DNA from: Deltaproteobacteria bacterium HGW-Deltaproteobacteria-18
Lineage (GTDB): Bacteria; Desulfobacterota; Desulfovibrionia; Desulfovibrionales; Desulfomicrobiaceae
DNA length: 64,000 nucleotides
Assembly (NCBI GenBank): GCA_002841885.1
Contig: PHBE01000001.1
Location: 248,001-312,000 of the forward strand
Direction of reading: 5' to 3'
Under the pieces are notes generated by a model. The model saw nothing but the letters and a program-made list of their open reading frames with translations. It was not told the DNA's origin and did no database searches. Numbering within the stretch: the first letter of the stretch is position 1; each line of letters starts with the position of its first letter. Shown here one piece after another: positions 18,031 through 26,703 of this stretch. A program made the translations under genes and the position numbers.

Positions 18031-18426
18031 CAAAATCAGCTCCTTGCACAATTACGGGTTACGCTTTTCCTGCCCTGCTGCTGACGCGCATCCAGACCAT
18101 TTTTTCACTTTCGGCCATTCCCGAGGCACGCTACAAGGCACAATCATATGCTCCAACCAAAATATGTGGTTGAAACAACATGTTAGCACATCCGCTTCAT
18201 GTGCGCCACTTGCAGGGACTGACAAAAAAGACGATCCGGTTCGAAAGATTACCCGCCCAGGCAGGACCTTGAACGGGCCTAATGTTTTCGATGCGTTTGA
18301 AGCGCCTGACCGCCGGTCGGCGGAGGCACGAATTGACCTGTTCGAAACGGATTTGCAGTTTTCCCGGAACTCAGCCCGCGTCTGGCTGCGCGGCATCCAC
18401 CGGCAACACTGCCGAGAAAAGGAGAA
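18031..18426. other. Intergenic region without recognised gene
   Basis: About 400 bp between a minus-strand and a plus-strand gene, so it should hold both promoters. A plus-strand frame spans it, but it has no ribosome binding site and no recognisable protein pattern. No strong hairpin seen. Confidence 0.4.
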
Positions 18427-19386
18427 GTGATGGAGACATTGATCATTGGCGCCGGGGCGATGGGCGGACTGTTTGCAACCCTGCTTGCTCCGCTGATTCC
18501 GGTGAGCCTCTTCACCACCAATGCCGAACACGCCGAGACCATCAACCGGACCGGACTCACCCTCACCGGCATGGATGGCCGGGTCCGCAGGACTTCGGCC
18601 AAGGCACTGACCGATCCAGGTCAGTACGGCCGCCGGGCCGACCTGATCCTGCTCTGCACCAAGGCCCGCTCGACCCCTCAGGCCAGCGAAATCGCAAAGC
18701 AACTGCTGGCCGGGGACGGAGTGGTGCTCACCCTTCAGAACGGGCTCGGCAACCTTGAGCTCATCCAGGCTGCGGTCGGCACCTCCCGCGCCGCCGCCGG
18801 AATCACCGCCCAGGCGGCCACCCTGCTCGGACCCGGACAGATCCGCCATGCCGGAAGCGGCCCCACCGTACTGGCCGCAGGCACCGGACAGGAAAAAAAG
18901 ATCGCCGCCATCGCCGCACTGTTCAACCAGGCTGGGATCTCCACCAGCGTCACCCAAGACGTCGATGCCCTGCTCTGGTCCAAGCTTCTGGTCAACGTGG
19001 GTATCAACGCCCTGACCGCAGTGCTGCGGGTCCCCAACGGCACGCTGGCCGAAATCCCGGAATGCGAAGCCCTCATGGCCCAGGCCGTGGCCGAGGCCGA
19101 AACCGTGGCCCGGGCTCTGGGCGTCAGCCTGTCTGGCGACGCGCAGCTCGAAAGAGTCAAAAAGGTCTGCGCAATGACCAGGAAAAACCAGTCCTCGATG
19201 CTCCAGGACATCAGCAAGGGCAGGCCCACCGAAATCGACGTCATCAACGGCGCCGTCGTCCGCAAGGGCGCCGAACACGGCATACCCACTCCGGTCAACA
19301 AACTGTTGACGGATCTGATCAAAGCGCTCGAAGCCACATCCCCTGAGCGAATCCCCCTTACCTGTAGAAAGCTCCGTCCGGCATAA
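18427..19386 (+). CDS. panE: 2-dehydropantoate 2-reductase (ketopantoate reductase family)
   Basis: 319 aa, usual length. Reduces 2-dehydropantoate to pantoate with NADPH in coenzyme A synthesis. Motifs: IIGAGAMGGLFATLLA dinucleotide-binding start, LLCTKA at the cofactor edge, LTLQNGLGN loop, the catalytic Lys in LLWSKLLVNVGINALTAVL, and SMLQDISKGRPTEIDVINGAV at the C-terminal domain. Start GTG at 18427 or the adjacent ATG at 18430, both behind AAGGAG. Some family members act on other 2-keto acids, so panE is the likeliest rather than certain assignment. Confidence 0.85.
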   Translation: MMETLIIGAGAMGGLFATLLAPLIPVSLFTTNAEHAETINRTGLTLTGMDGRVRRTSAKALTDPGQYGRRADLILLCTKARSTPQASEIAKQLLAGDGVVLTLQNGLGNLELIQAAVGTSRAAAGITAQAATLLGPGQIRHAGSGPTVLAAGTGQEKKIAAIAALFNQAGISTSVTQDVDALLWSKLLVNVGINALTAVLRVPNGTLAEIPECEALMAQAVAEAETVARALGVSLSGDAQLERVKKVCAMTRKNQSSMLQDISKGRPTEIDVINGAVVRKGAEHGIPTPVNKLLTDLIKALEATSPERIPLTCRKLRPA

Positions 19387-19634
19387 TTTCCGCTTTTGCA
19401 GGGTGGTAACTTAAAAAGAACTGGTTTTCTGCGCCAGACTGCCTTTCGCCCTGACTCCCGGAACAAGAAGCCGGCAGAACAAAATACGGGCCATGGTGGC
19501 CCGCAATGATCTGGGTTTTCGGGTACGCCTTTTCGATGGTGACCTCATAAGTCTTTTCGCCATAACCAGGCAGCTTGGAGTGCCTGGCTGTCAGGTCGCG
19601 ACGGCCTCTGATGGGGAAGTTTTTTTAGAAAAAA
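19358..19634 (-). pseudogene. Possible 3' remnant of a minus-strand gene
   Basis: On the minus strand a frame with protein-like composition runs from just after a TAA (about 19635-19637) to a TAA at 19358-19360, with no usable start codon. It reads for example GYGEKTYEVTIEKAYPKTQI, then AGHHGPYFVLPAS and SYHPAKAEIMPDGAFYR. It overlaps the 3' end of panE by about 29 bp. It looks like the tail of a truncated gene whose 5' part has been replaced by the AT-rich sequence to its right. Family not recognised. Confidence 0.3.
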
Positions 19635-19711
19635 TCGCGAAACAAATAACGCGGATAAAATACAAACATATAATAAATACAGAATATTACGCGATACTAA
19701 AACACATGCGA

Positions 19712-19990
19712 TCAAGCAGTCTTTATTTTTTCACGCTTAATAAGGAATATATTTCTAGTATAAATTATCAAACCAGCAGCTTGTCCAAAAATAAATACAA
19801 AATCTCGCCGAAGTATTGCATAGGCAAGCAAAAAAATACTTCCAAACAAACTAAAGTACCAAAAATTTACTGGAATTATACTTTTTTTTGCTTTCTCAGA
19901 AACAATCCACTGAGAAAAAAATCGCATGAAGAAAAAAATCTGGCCTACAAAACCAAAAGCTAATAACCACCACTGCGATAAATATTCCAT
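19712..19990 (-). CDS. Lipid A biosynthesis N-terminal (LAB-N) domain membrane protein
   Basis: About 92 aa, three membrane segments. Pattern WWLLAFGFVGQIFFFMRFFS, QWIVSEKAKKSIIPVNFWYF and LRRDFVFIFGQAAGLIIYTRN matches the LAB-N family of small proteins usually encoded beside ArnT-like glycosyltransferases and thought to help lipid-linked sugar transfer. It begins at an ATG at 19990; an in-frame start nine codons earlier is possible. The DNA is strikingly AT-rich compared with both neighbours, suggesting separate acquisition. It ends the minus-strand group with the glycosyltransferase and phosphotransferase genes. Confidence 0.75.
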   Translation of the reverse strand: MEYLSQWWLLAFGFVGQIFFFMRFFSQWIVSEKAKKSIIPVNFWYFSLFGSIFLLAYAILRRDFVFIFGQAAGLIIYTRNIFLIKREKIKTA

Positions 19991-20048
19991 AAATATTCCA
20001 AGGCATCTAAACGCCATTAAAGTTCATGAAATTCATTTTCATAAAAAA

Positions 20049-21671
20049 TCAATTTTGAATGATGCGACGATCAAGAGCGACAAAATACAATGTCCTGCCG
20101 TCTGAACTGCACACATCCATCCGAGCCTGAGGCTCATATTCGCGTAACATTTCCGGCAAAACCGGATGCTCCCTGCGAGAGGCAAAATAAATCTTATCAG
20201 GGAGTTCCTTTTTTTCGTAATCATCCGGCTCCAAAAATTTGCTTCCGAAAACCCAGGCGTCCTGAATTTTAAGAGAGCCGTCGGACAACACAGGACCTTC
20301 CGAAGCAAAAGAACGGATGCTTTTAAGAGGGACAGACATGTCCCCGACAAATGGCTGAACAATGGCCGGCAACACCAGGCAGCAAAGTCCGAGAATCGAG
20401 AATTTGACAGCGAAAAGACCCGGCAGGTGCTGCGAACGACAGAGTCTGTACAAAAGCACGCAAGCGAACGCACCTGCCCCCGCGATTCCAATCAGTTCAA
20501 GACCGCCGAGGGCCGGAAAATGTGCCCGTAGCCAGTAAAGGGCAATTGGAATTCCAATACACGCAAACCCAAAAATCACGGTGTTCGCCCAAATAAGGGC
20601 ACGCCCGAAGAGCCCGCCCTTTTCCGGATCGCGCAGCAATCCCGTGAGATACACGCCCATGAGCTGGCACAATGGAATGAGAACGGGCAGCAGGTAGCGA
20701 TCTTTTTTCTCAGGGACGAGCATGAGCAGAAACACACTGCCAAGACACCACAAGACCGGACGCCAATATGGCAGCAATGGCTCGACCCGGCTTCGCGCAT
20801 GTCCGGCCCAGAGAGCGGCAAGAGCGAACAACGACCAGACTCCTGTCATGAAAGGAAATTGCAGATAGAACCAGAAAGGTTTGGTGTGTTCCGAAATCCA
20901 GGCGCCCTGCTCCGTAGTAATCATGCGCGCGAAATCGTGTGGCAGCGCCACCCATGCAGCCGCGCCCCAGACCGAAGGCAACACCAGGCCGATTCCCAGA
21001 GCCAGACCCAGCTCCCGGGCATGTGACCGGAGCCCCACCCTTCCACCGGTGGTCAGCAGCGCTATGGCAAAAGGGAGCAGGAGTGCGTAATAGCTGACCG
21101 GCCCCTTGCTGAGGCCCGACAATCCGAGGAGCAAACCCGTCCCAATGGCCAACTTCCTTCTGGGCGAAGAAGATTCGACAATCACCGCCACTCCCCATAT
21201 CGCGGCCAGCATGAAGGCATGGCAATAAATATCCCAGCTGTTGCGGCGGGCCATGAGCACGAACATGTAGCTGGTGCTCAAAAAGGCTGTGCTCCAGGCG
21301 GCGGCAGCCGTGCTTTTCGTCCAGAAACGTGTCAATCCGAAAAATGAAACAGCCAGAAGCAAACCCGCCAAGGCCGATGGGATGCGATTCACCGCGAGAT
21401 CCGTGTCCAGTCCGGAATTGCCGAGCAGCATGGCTCCTGCCGTGAACCATGTCGGCAGCGGTGGTTTGGCCAGTCGCGGCTCCCCGTGCAATGTCGGCAG
21501 AAGCCAATGTCCTGTTTCGATCATTTCTTCTGCAGTTATGAGGTTGCGGGCCTCCATTATGTCCACACCCAGCACATCCCGATGAGCGAATATGCAGGCA
21601 TAGAGCAGAACCATCAGACCAAGCATGCCGCCCAGCAAAACAGCCGGACGATGATTGAAGGCAGACATCAT
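20049..21671 (-). CDS. Glycosyltransferase family 39 / ArnT-like membrane protein
   Basis: 540 aa with about ten or more hydrophobic segments. The first periplasmic loop has the PMT/ArnT hallmark: DVLGVDIMEARNLITAEEMI carries the acidic catalytic residues and HWLLPTLHGEPRLAKPPLPTW the KPPL motif. Such enzymes transfer a sugar from an undecaprenyl carrier to lipid A or another acceptor at the outer face of the inner membrane. Overlaps the start of the following LAB-N direction group and shares 4 bp with the end of the phosphotransferase gene, so the genes are translationally coupled. The sugar donor is unknown; no arnABC genes are in the window. Confidence 0.82.
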   Translation of the reverse strand: MMSAFNHRPAVLLGGMLGLMVLLYACIFAHRDVLGVDIMEARNLITAEEMIETGHWLLPTLHGEPRLAKPPLPTWFTAGAMLLGNSGLDTDLAVNRIPSALAGLLLAVSFFGLTRFWTKSTAAAAWSTAFLSTSYMFVLMARRNSWDIYCHAFMLAAIWGVAVIVESSSPRRKLAIGTGLLLGLSGLSKGPVSYYALLLPFAIALLTTGGRVGLRSHARELGLALGIGLVLPSVWGAAAWVALPHDFARMITTEQGAWISEHTKPFWFYLQFPFMTGVWSLFALAALWAGHARSRVEPLLPYWRPVLWCLGSVFLLMLVPEKKDRYLLPVLIPLCQLMGVYLTGLLRDPEKGGLFGRALIWANTVIFGFACIGIPIALYWLRAHFPALGGLELIGIAGAGAFACVLLYRLCRSQHLPGLFAVKFSILGLCCLVLPAIVQPFVGDMSVPLKSIRSFASEGPVLSDGSLKIQDAWVFGSKFLEPDDYEKKELPDKIYFASRREHPVLPEMLREYEPQARMDVCSSDGRTLYFVALDRRIIQN

Positions 21672-23671
21672 TTCTCCGGGTGGTCCAGATATGTATAAGG
21701 ACCAGAGTCAGGCAGGTTTGGACTTGTTCCGCTCACCTCTTTCGCCTCCTCGTTCACCCAACGGAGAAGACCCGTCTTGAATGCATGGCTGGCACCCTGA
21801 TAATAAGCAATATTACGCCGCATCAACGGATCGGCGGCGCTGTCACTTGACTCGTCACTCAACCCCAGCGCGTCTTCATGGCGACGCATGCCCTGACGGG
21901 GGCTCAAAATCACAAGATTCTGGCCGTCAAACAGACCAAGATGCTGATAATTTCCGATCAGCGCCCGCCCAGACGCAACATCGTCACGCAAGATGTTGCG
22001 TCCAAAGAATGTCGACGTGTAATCGAGGTTCAAGAGGCCAAGCAGAGTCGGAGCCAGATCGATCTGGCTGGCGAGTGTCGAAACCGTCCGGGACTTCAGA
22101 ATTTTGGGTGCAAATATGAACAAGGGAATCCGGTACTTGGCAACCGGGAGGTCCTCCTTGCCTGCACTCCCCGCATTGTGATCGGCGACAAAAACGAAAA
22201 TCGTCTTTTCAAACCAGGGTTTTTGCCGCGCCTGCTTCAAGAATTCTCCGATGGCATAGTCAGTGTATTTGACGGCGCCTTCCCGGCCATATCCTGAAGG
22301 AATGTCGATACGATCTTCGGGATAGGTGTAGGGACGGTGATTCGATGTGGTCATGAGCTGAAAGAAAAACGGCCTGCCCGCCGCGTGATCGATGTCGGCC
22401 TGCCGCAGCGCCTGAGCGTAAAGATCCTCGTCGCACATGCCCCAGGCATTCTTGAACGTGATCTCCGCCTCAGGCACGCTGGTCTGGTCGATGATGCGGT
22501 ACCCGTTGCCGCTGAAGAACGCATTCATGTTGTCGAAATAACCGCGTCCGCCATACAGGAAGACGCTGTCATAGCCGCGGGCCTCCAGTTGTCTGCCCAG
22601 ACTGGCGTATCCGGTTTCCCGGCCGAGGCGTTTGACAATGGATCGTCCCGGGGTCGGAGGCATGGACAGCGTGATGGCTTCCAATCCCCGGTCAGTGCGT
22701 GTGCCGGTAGCATAAAAATTCTTGAAAAACAGGCTCTCAGGCTGCAACCGGTCCAGATTCGGCGTCAGATTGCGAGAATCGCCGAAGGATCCAAGGTATT
22801 TCGCACTCAGGCTCTCGACCGTGACCAGGATGACGTTGAGCCTTCTGACCGCCCCCGGGTTGTCGATATCCCGGCGGATATCAAGAGGATCCGCGCTGAT
22901 GAAACGGGAGTCTGGTTCGGCCAGTTCCTGGCGAAGCAGCCCTCCGAGATCCTCAACGGGCAATGTGGCGTAAAGCTGATCGTAATCGAGTTCGTTATTG
23001 CGAAACGCGGCGAAAAACTGGAAAGGACCATTGCCGGCAAGTTCCCGGCGCACGGTGTTCCCGCCTTCGACGGTAAAATCCTGTCCCACGAAGGCCGTCA
23101 CGAGCAGACAGGCCCCGACGGCCGCCGCGAACAGCAACCCGCGCCCGCGCAGTGACAAAAGAGGCGCCCGAAAAATCCGGTCGATGATTTTGCCTGAGAG
23201 GCCGACGCCAACTGCCGAAAGCATGACCAGTATCGCCAAAAGTGGGTAAACGGGATACGATTCCAGGATGTTGTTGATGACCTCGTTGGAATACACGAGA
23301 TAATCGACGGCTATGAAGTTGAAGCGCACCCCAAACTCATCCCAGAACATCCATTCCGAAACGGCAGTAAAGAGCATAACGAATAGACTCAACCCGATCA
23401 GACCGCGCAGTATCCCTGGTTGCCATCGACTGCGCCAAAAACTTGCGGGACAAAGGACAAGATACAAGGCAATGGGCAGCGCTGCATAGCTGAGAAAACT
23501 CAGATCGTGAACCAGGCCGAGCCCGAAGATGCCAAGGACGCCAAGCAATGTCGTATTGACATCTCCAAAGTGAGTTGCCAGCAAGACGAGGCGGGTAAGA
23601 AAGAAAACAACCAGCCATGCACCCAGGACGATGGCCAAGCAACGCACCTGAGCGTATTTTGAAAGGGACAT
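21668..23671 (-). CDS. LTA-synthase-family phosphoglycerol/phosphoethanolamine-type transferase
   Basis: 667 aa. Five N-terminal membrane segments (to about residue 205) precede an extracytoplasmic alkaline-phosphatase/sulfatase-fold domain. Key sites: NVILVTVESLSAKYLGSFG (metal-binding Glu), the nucleophile Thr region ATGTRTDRGLEAITLS, and FVFVADHNAG with the metal-binding Asp-His. Family members transfer glycerol-phosphate or ethanolamine-phosphate groups to envelope glycans or lipids. ATG at 23671 chosen for GGAGG 7 bases upstream. It is divergent from an OmpR-type regulator gene 105 bp away and couples to the ArnT-like gene. Confidence 0.82.
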   Translation of the reverse strand: MSLSKYAQVRCLAIVLGAWLVVFFLTRLVLLATHFGDVNTTLLGVLGIFGLGLVHDLSFLSYAALPIALYLVLCPASFWRSRWQPGILRGLIGLSLFVMLFTAVSEWMFWDEFGVRFNFIAVDYLVYSNEVINNILESYPVYPLLAILVMLSAVGVGLSGKIIDRIFRAPLLSLRGRGLLFAAAVGACLLVTAFVGQDFTVEGGNTVRRELAGNGPFQFFAAFRNNELDYDQLYATLPVEDLGGLLRQELAEPDSRFISADPLDIRRDIDNPGAVRRLNVILVTVESLSAKYLGSFGDSRNLTPNLDRLQPESLFFKNFYATGTRTDRGLEAITLSMPPTPGRSIVKRLGRETGYASLGRQLEARGYDSVFLYGGRGYFDNMNAFFSGNGYRIIDQTSVPEAEITFKNAWGMCDEDLYAQALRQADIDHAAGRPFFFQLMTTSNHRPYTYPEDRIDIPSGYGREGAVKYTDYAIGEFLKQARQKPWFEKTIFVFVADHNAGSAGKEDLPVAKYRIPLFIFAPKILKSRTVSTLASQIDLAPTLLGLLNLDYTSTFFGRNILRDDVASGRALIGNYQHLGLFDGQNLVILSPRQGMRRHEDALGLSDESSDSAADPLMRRNIAYYQGASHAFKTGLLRWVNEEAKEVSGTSPNLPDSGPYTYLDHPEK

Positions 23672-23776
23672 TTGCAAACCTCCATTAATCTTGCCCCCTC
23701 TCTACCTTCCCTGGTGTGAGTCGATTGTCGTTGTGACGTGAAAAATTCGTGAAACAATCTATCCAAGGCCCGCCAC

Positions 23777-24460
23777 ATGCGCATATTGGTCGTTGAAGAC
23801 AACCCCGACATTCTCGCCAACCTGCTCGATTATCTCCAGCTCAAGGGCTACACAGTCGATTGCGCTCAGGATGGACTTGTAGGCCTGCACCTGGCAGCCA
23901 CCCAGACACACGATCTGATCGTGCTGGACGTCATGCTGCCCGGCATCGACGGCTATCAGCTCTGCAGACGCCTGCGTGAGGACGCAAGGCTCGACATTCC
24001 GATCATCATGCTCACCGCCCGCGACACGCTTGACGATCGCATCCAGGGGTTCAACACCGGCGCCGACGACTATCTCGTCAAACCGTTCGCCCTGTCCGAG
24101 CTCCACGCCCGCATTCAGGCCGTGCTCCGACGGACCAAGGGGAAAAGGTCCCATGAACTGCGCGTCGCCGACCTCATCTTTGACGTTAATACCCTACAGG
24201 TGACCCGTGCCGGCCGGACGCTCAGGCTGCATCCCTTCGGCTTGAGGCTTCTTGAGATCCTGATGCGCAAAAGCCCTGCCGTAATCCGCCGTGAGGAACT
24301 GGAACGGGAACTCTGGGGGGACAACTGTCCGGACAGCGACAGCCTGCGCAGCCATATCCACCAGCTGCGCCAGATCGTGGACAAGTCCTTCGACTCGCCG
24401 CTGCTGCACACGGTGCACGGCATCGGCTATCGCCTGGCGGAGCAGACCGATGATCGCTAG
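23777..24460 (+). CDS. OmpR-family response regulator
   Basis: 227 aa. Receiver domain (1-120): LVVEDNPDI, phospho-Asp in DLIVLDVMLPGIDGYQLC, Thr in IIMLTARD, Lys in DYLVKPFALSEL. C-terminal winged-helix DNA-binding domain (about 125-222): LRLHPFGLRLLEILMRKSPA, SDSLRSHIHQLRQIVDK and VHGIGYRL. Its 3' end overlaps the next sensor kinase gene by 11 bp. Divergent from the envelope-modification group, an arrangement like PmrA/QseB-type regulators next to their target genes; control of those genes is an inference. Confidence 0.9.
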   Translation: MRILVVEDNPDILANLLDYLQLKGYTVDCAQDGLVGLHLAATQTHDLIVLDVMLPGIDGYQLCRRLREDARLDIPIIMLTARDTLDDRIQGFNTGADDYLVKPFALSELHARIQAVLRRTKGKRSHELRVADLIFDVNTLQVTRAGRTLRLHPFGLRLLEILMRKSPAVIRREELERELWGDNCPDSDSLRSHIHQLRQIVDKSFDSPLLHTVHGIGYRLAEQTDDR

Positions 24461-25718
24461 CCTGCCCTTCTCCAAGCGCATAGTCAGCGCCTTCGTTCTC
24501 ATGACGGTAATTGTCAGCGGCTCCTTTTCCCTGGGGATTGTAGCCGTCGTCCATTTTGTCGAAACACAGCTCATAACAAAAGAACTGCACGGCAAACTGA
24601 GCACTGTTCTCCATGAAGACATCAAGGCAGGAAGGATCCCGCGGCTTGACGCGAGAACCCGTTTTTTCGCATCGAACTCCGCCGAGCATCCGATCCCGGA
24701 ACGCTTCGCAGACTTCCCCGAAGGGTTCACGGAGATCGAGGATGAACACGATGCCGCCTATATCTACCTCACCGAACTTAATGGGATTCGATACATGCTC
24801 CTCCAGGAGCAGCAGGAATTTGAGGACCGGGAGGAAATTCTCTTCTCGGTCGTTCTGGCGGGTTTTCTGCTCTCCATCGTCAGCGCCTGGGGACTTGGCT
24901 CGATCATGGCCAGAAAAGTGATGAAACCGGTTGCCCGTCTGGCCAGACAAGTCCGACACGTTGATCAGCTTGCCTCTTTGCCGGCCCCCCTGGCACCGGG
25001 CTATTCCGATGATGAAATAGGTCATCTGGCGTCCGCTTTCGACACCACGCTCGGACAACTCAGGCAATCCATCGAACGCGAACGACTCTTCACCAGCGAC
25101 GTCAGCCATGAACTGCGAACTCCACTGATGGTCATCTCGACATCGTGCGAACTTCTGCTGGAAAATCAGCTGCAAGCCGGGCAACGCGCCCAGATTGAAC
25201 GCATCGCCCGAGCCGCCAAGGAAATGGGCGACCTTGTCAGGACATTTCTGATACTCGCGCGAACAGGCCCTCCCGACATCGTGGAACCGGAAGCGCTTAC
25301 GCTGGTCGAGGTGGCACGGGAACAGGCGGAACAGTGGGAACCGGCCATCCGCGCCAAGGGACTCGACTTCGAACTGATCGACGCCGGGGCGGATTCAGCC
25401 GGCCATAACCCGACTTTCCTGCGCACGGTCATGTCCAACCTCTTGCGAAATGCTTGGCACTACACAACCGAAGGAAAGATTTGCATCGTTTTACGCAATG
25501 ACGGGTTCAGCATTGAAGATACGGGAATGGGCGTCTCTGTCGATGAAAAAAAAATTATCTTTCAGCCATTTTTTAGAGGCAAAAGAGCACGGGGAGATGG
25601 ACTGGGACTGGGACTGTCACTCGTGAAACGAATATGCGAATACCAGGAATGGGAAATAGAAATCCAAAAGAACACACCAAGCGGGAGTATATTCAACATC
25701 TTATTCAAAACAAAATAA
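24450..25718 (+). CDS. Sensor histidine kinase (HisKA type), partner of the OmpR regulator
   Basis: 422 aa. Membrane segment at about 8-35, periplasmic domain of roughly 100 residues, second membrane segment (LFSVVLAGFLLSIVSAWGLG), HAMP-like linker, H-box in FTSDVSHELRTPLMVISTS, N-box LRTVMSNLLRNAWHYT, then DTGMGV and GDGLGLGLSLVKRI of the ATPase domain. It begins at the ATG at 24450, inside the end of the regulator gene; the frame is open upstream but that part belongs to the regulator's other frame. The pair likely senses an envelope signal. Confidence 0.88.
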   Translation: MIASLPFSKRIVSAFVLMTVIVSGSFSLGIVAVVHFVETQLITKELHGKLSTVLHEDIKAGRIPRLDARTRFFASNSAEHPIPERFADFPEGFTEIEDEHDAAYIYLTELNGIRYMLLQEQQEFEDREEILFSVVLAGFLLSIVSAWGLGSIMARKVMKPVARLARQVRHVDQLASLPAPLAPGYSDDEIGHLASAFDTTLGQLRQSIERERLFTSDVSHELRTPLMVISTSCELLLENQLQAGQRAQIERIARAAKEMGDLVRTFLILARTGPPDIVEPEALTLVEVAREQAEQWEPAIRAKGLDFELIDAGADSAGHNPTFLRTVMSNLLRNAWHYTTEGKICIVLRNDGFSIEDTGMGVSVDEKKIIFQPFFRGKRARGDGLGLGLSLVKRICEYQEWEIEIQKNTPSGSIFNILFKTK

Positions 25719-25779
25719 TATAAAAAGTGTAGATACAATGAGTTCAAAATACTCCTGAAACCATTGCAGAAAACATGAA

Positions 25780-25823
25780 CCCGGAAAACTCTTCAAAAAT
25801 TGCATTATCCAAAATTTTCCGGG
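25780..25823. terminator. Inverted repeat between convergent genes
   Basis: CCCGGAAAA (25780-25788) and TTTTCCGGG (25815-25823) form a perfect 9-bp stem with a 26-base loop between the kinase stop and the minus-strand DUF533 gene. Could act as a bidirectional terminator; the large loop lowers confidence. Confidence 0.4.
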
Positions 25824-25856
25824 AGGTCACAGGCGTGGACGCGCAAGGCCACGAGG

Positions 25857-26543
25857 TCAGCCATGTGCCAACTTGGCCTGGCGTTCCAGCTCCATCTTGA
25901 AAGACGGATCCAAATTCATTTTGCGAGCCAGTTCATCCAGATAAGCACGCTCCATGAAATTTTCCTCGTCCACCATCAGCAGACTGGCCAGGTACATTTC
26001 GGCTGCAATCTCGGGAGTCGTGGCCGAAGTCGCGATTTCCGCAGGGTCCATGGGCTTGCGCAGTTCCTGGTCGACCCAGGACTGCAACTCCAGGTCACTG
26101 GTCAACTGCGCGATGCTCTGGTCGATCAATTGCCGTTCACGATCGTCGATATGGCCATCCGCCTTTGCGGCTGCGATAATGGCCCGCAGAACCGCCTTGC
26201 CATGAAATTCCGCCTCGGGAGCAGGAATCCTGTCGAGCGTACGGGGTTGCTGTACCTGGGTAGTGGAGGCGTTGTTCTGCTGCCAGGTGCTGAAAGCCTT
26301 GTAGGCCACCAGGCCTAGCGCCGCCAAGCCGCCGTATTTGAGAGCCGCTCCTCCCATCTTTCGCGCCTTTTTGCTGCCCATGAGCACACCTATTGTCCCG
26401 GCAGCCAAGGCGCCGCCTCCCGCACCCGTGAGCAGGGAACCCAGGGGATTCCCTTGGGCCGTTGCATTCCCCCGGTTTCCGGCATTTTGCAGTGCGCCCT
26501 GTCCTGACTGAAGCAACTGATCAAGAAGATTCATAATGCTCAT
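25857..26543 (-). CDS. DUF533 / TerB-like membrane-associated protein
   Basis: 228 aa. Glycine/alanine-rich N-terminal half (LGSLLTGAGGGALAAGTIGV, GGLAALGLVAYKAFSTWQQ) probably contains membrane-interacting segments. The C-terminal half (about 110-225) is TerB-like: VLRAIIAAAKADGHIDDRER, LASLLMVDEENFMERAYLDE. This is the DUF533 pattern. Function unknown; TerB domains in general are helical and acidic. AGGAG lies upstream of the start ATG. Stands alone between convergent and co-directional neighbours. Confidence 0.75.
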   Translation of the reverse strand: MSIMNLLDQLLQSGQGALQNAGNRGNATAQGNPLGSLLTGAGGGALAAGTIGVLMGSKKARKMGGAALKYGGLAALGLVAYKAFSTWQQNNASTTQVQQPRTLDRIPAPEAEFHGKAVLRAIIAAAKADGHIDDRERQLIDQSIAQLTSDLELQSWVDQELRKPMDPAEIATSATTPEIAAEMYLASLLMVDEENFMERAYLDELARKMNLDPSFKMELERQAKLAHG

Positions 26544-26703
26544 AAAAAACTCCTCGTGAAATGAAGTGACTATTCATGAAAAAGAACACAACGCCACGTC
26601 CGTATTTTCGCCGCCTCGAAAAAGCTTTGTGCCGACATACGTCAGGACCGAAGTAATTCTGATCAAAATGAGCGAATACCGCGACACAGAGGGCCCCGAC
26701 AAT

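Noticed and set aside
18044-18430. Plus-strand open frame before panE
   Set aside because: No ribosome binding site, no hydrophobic or motif pattern, and it overlaps the start of panE.
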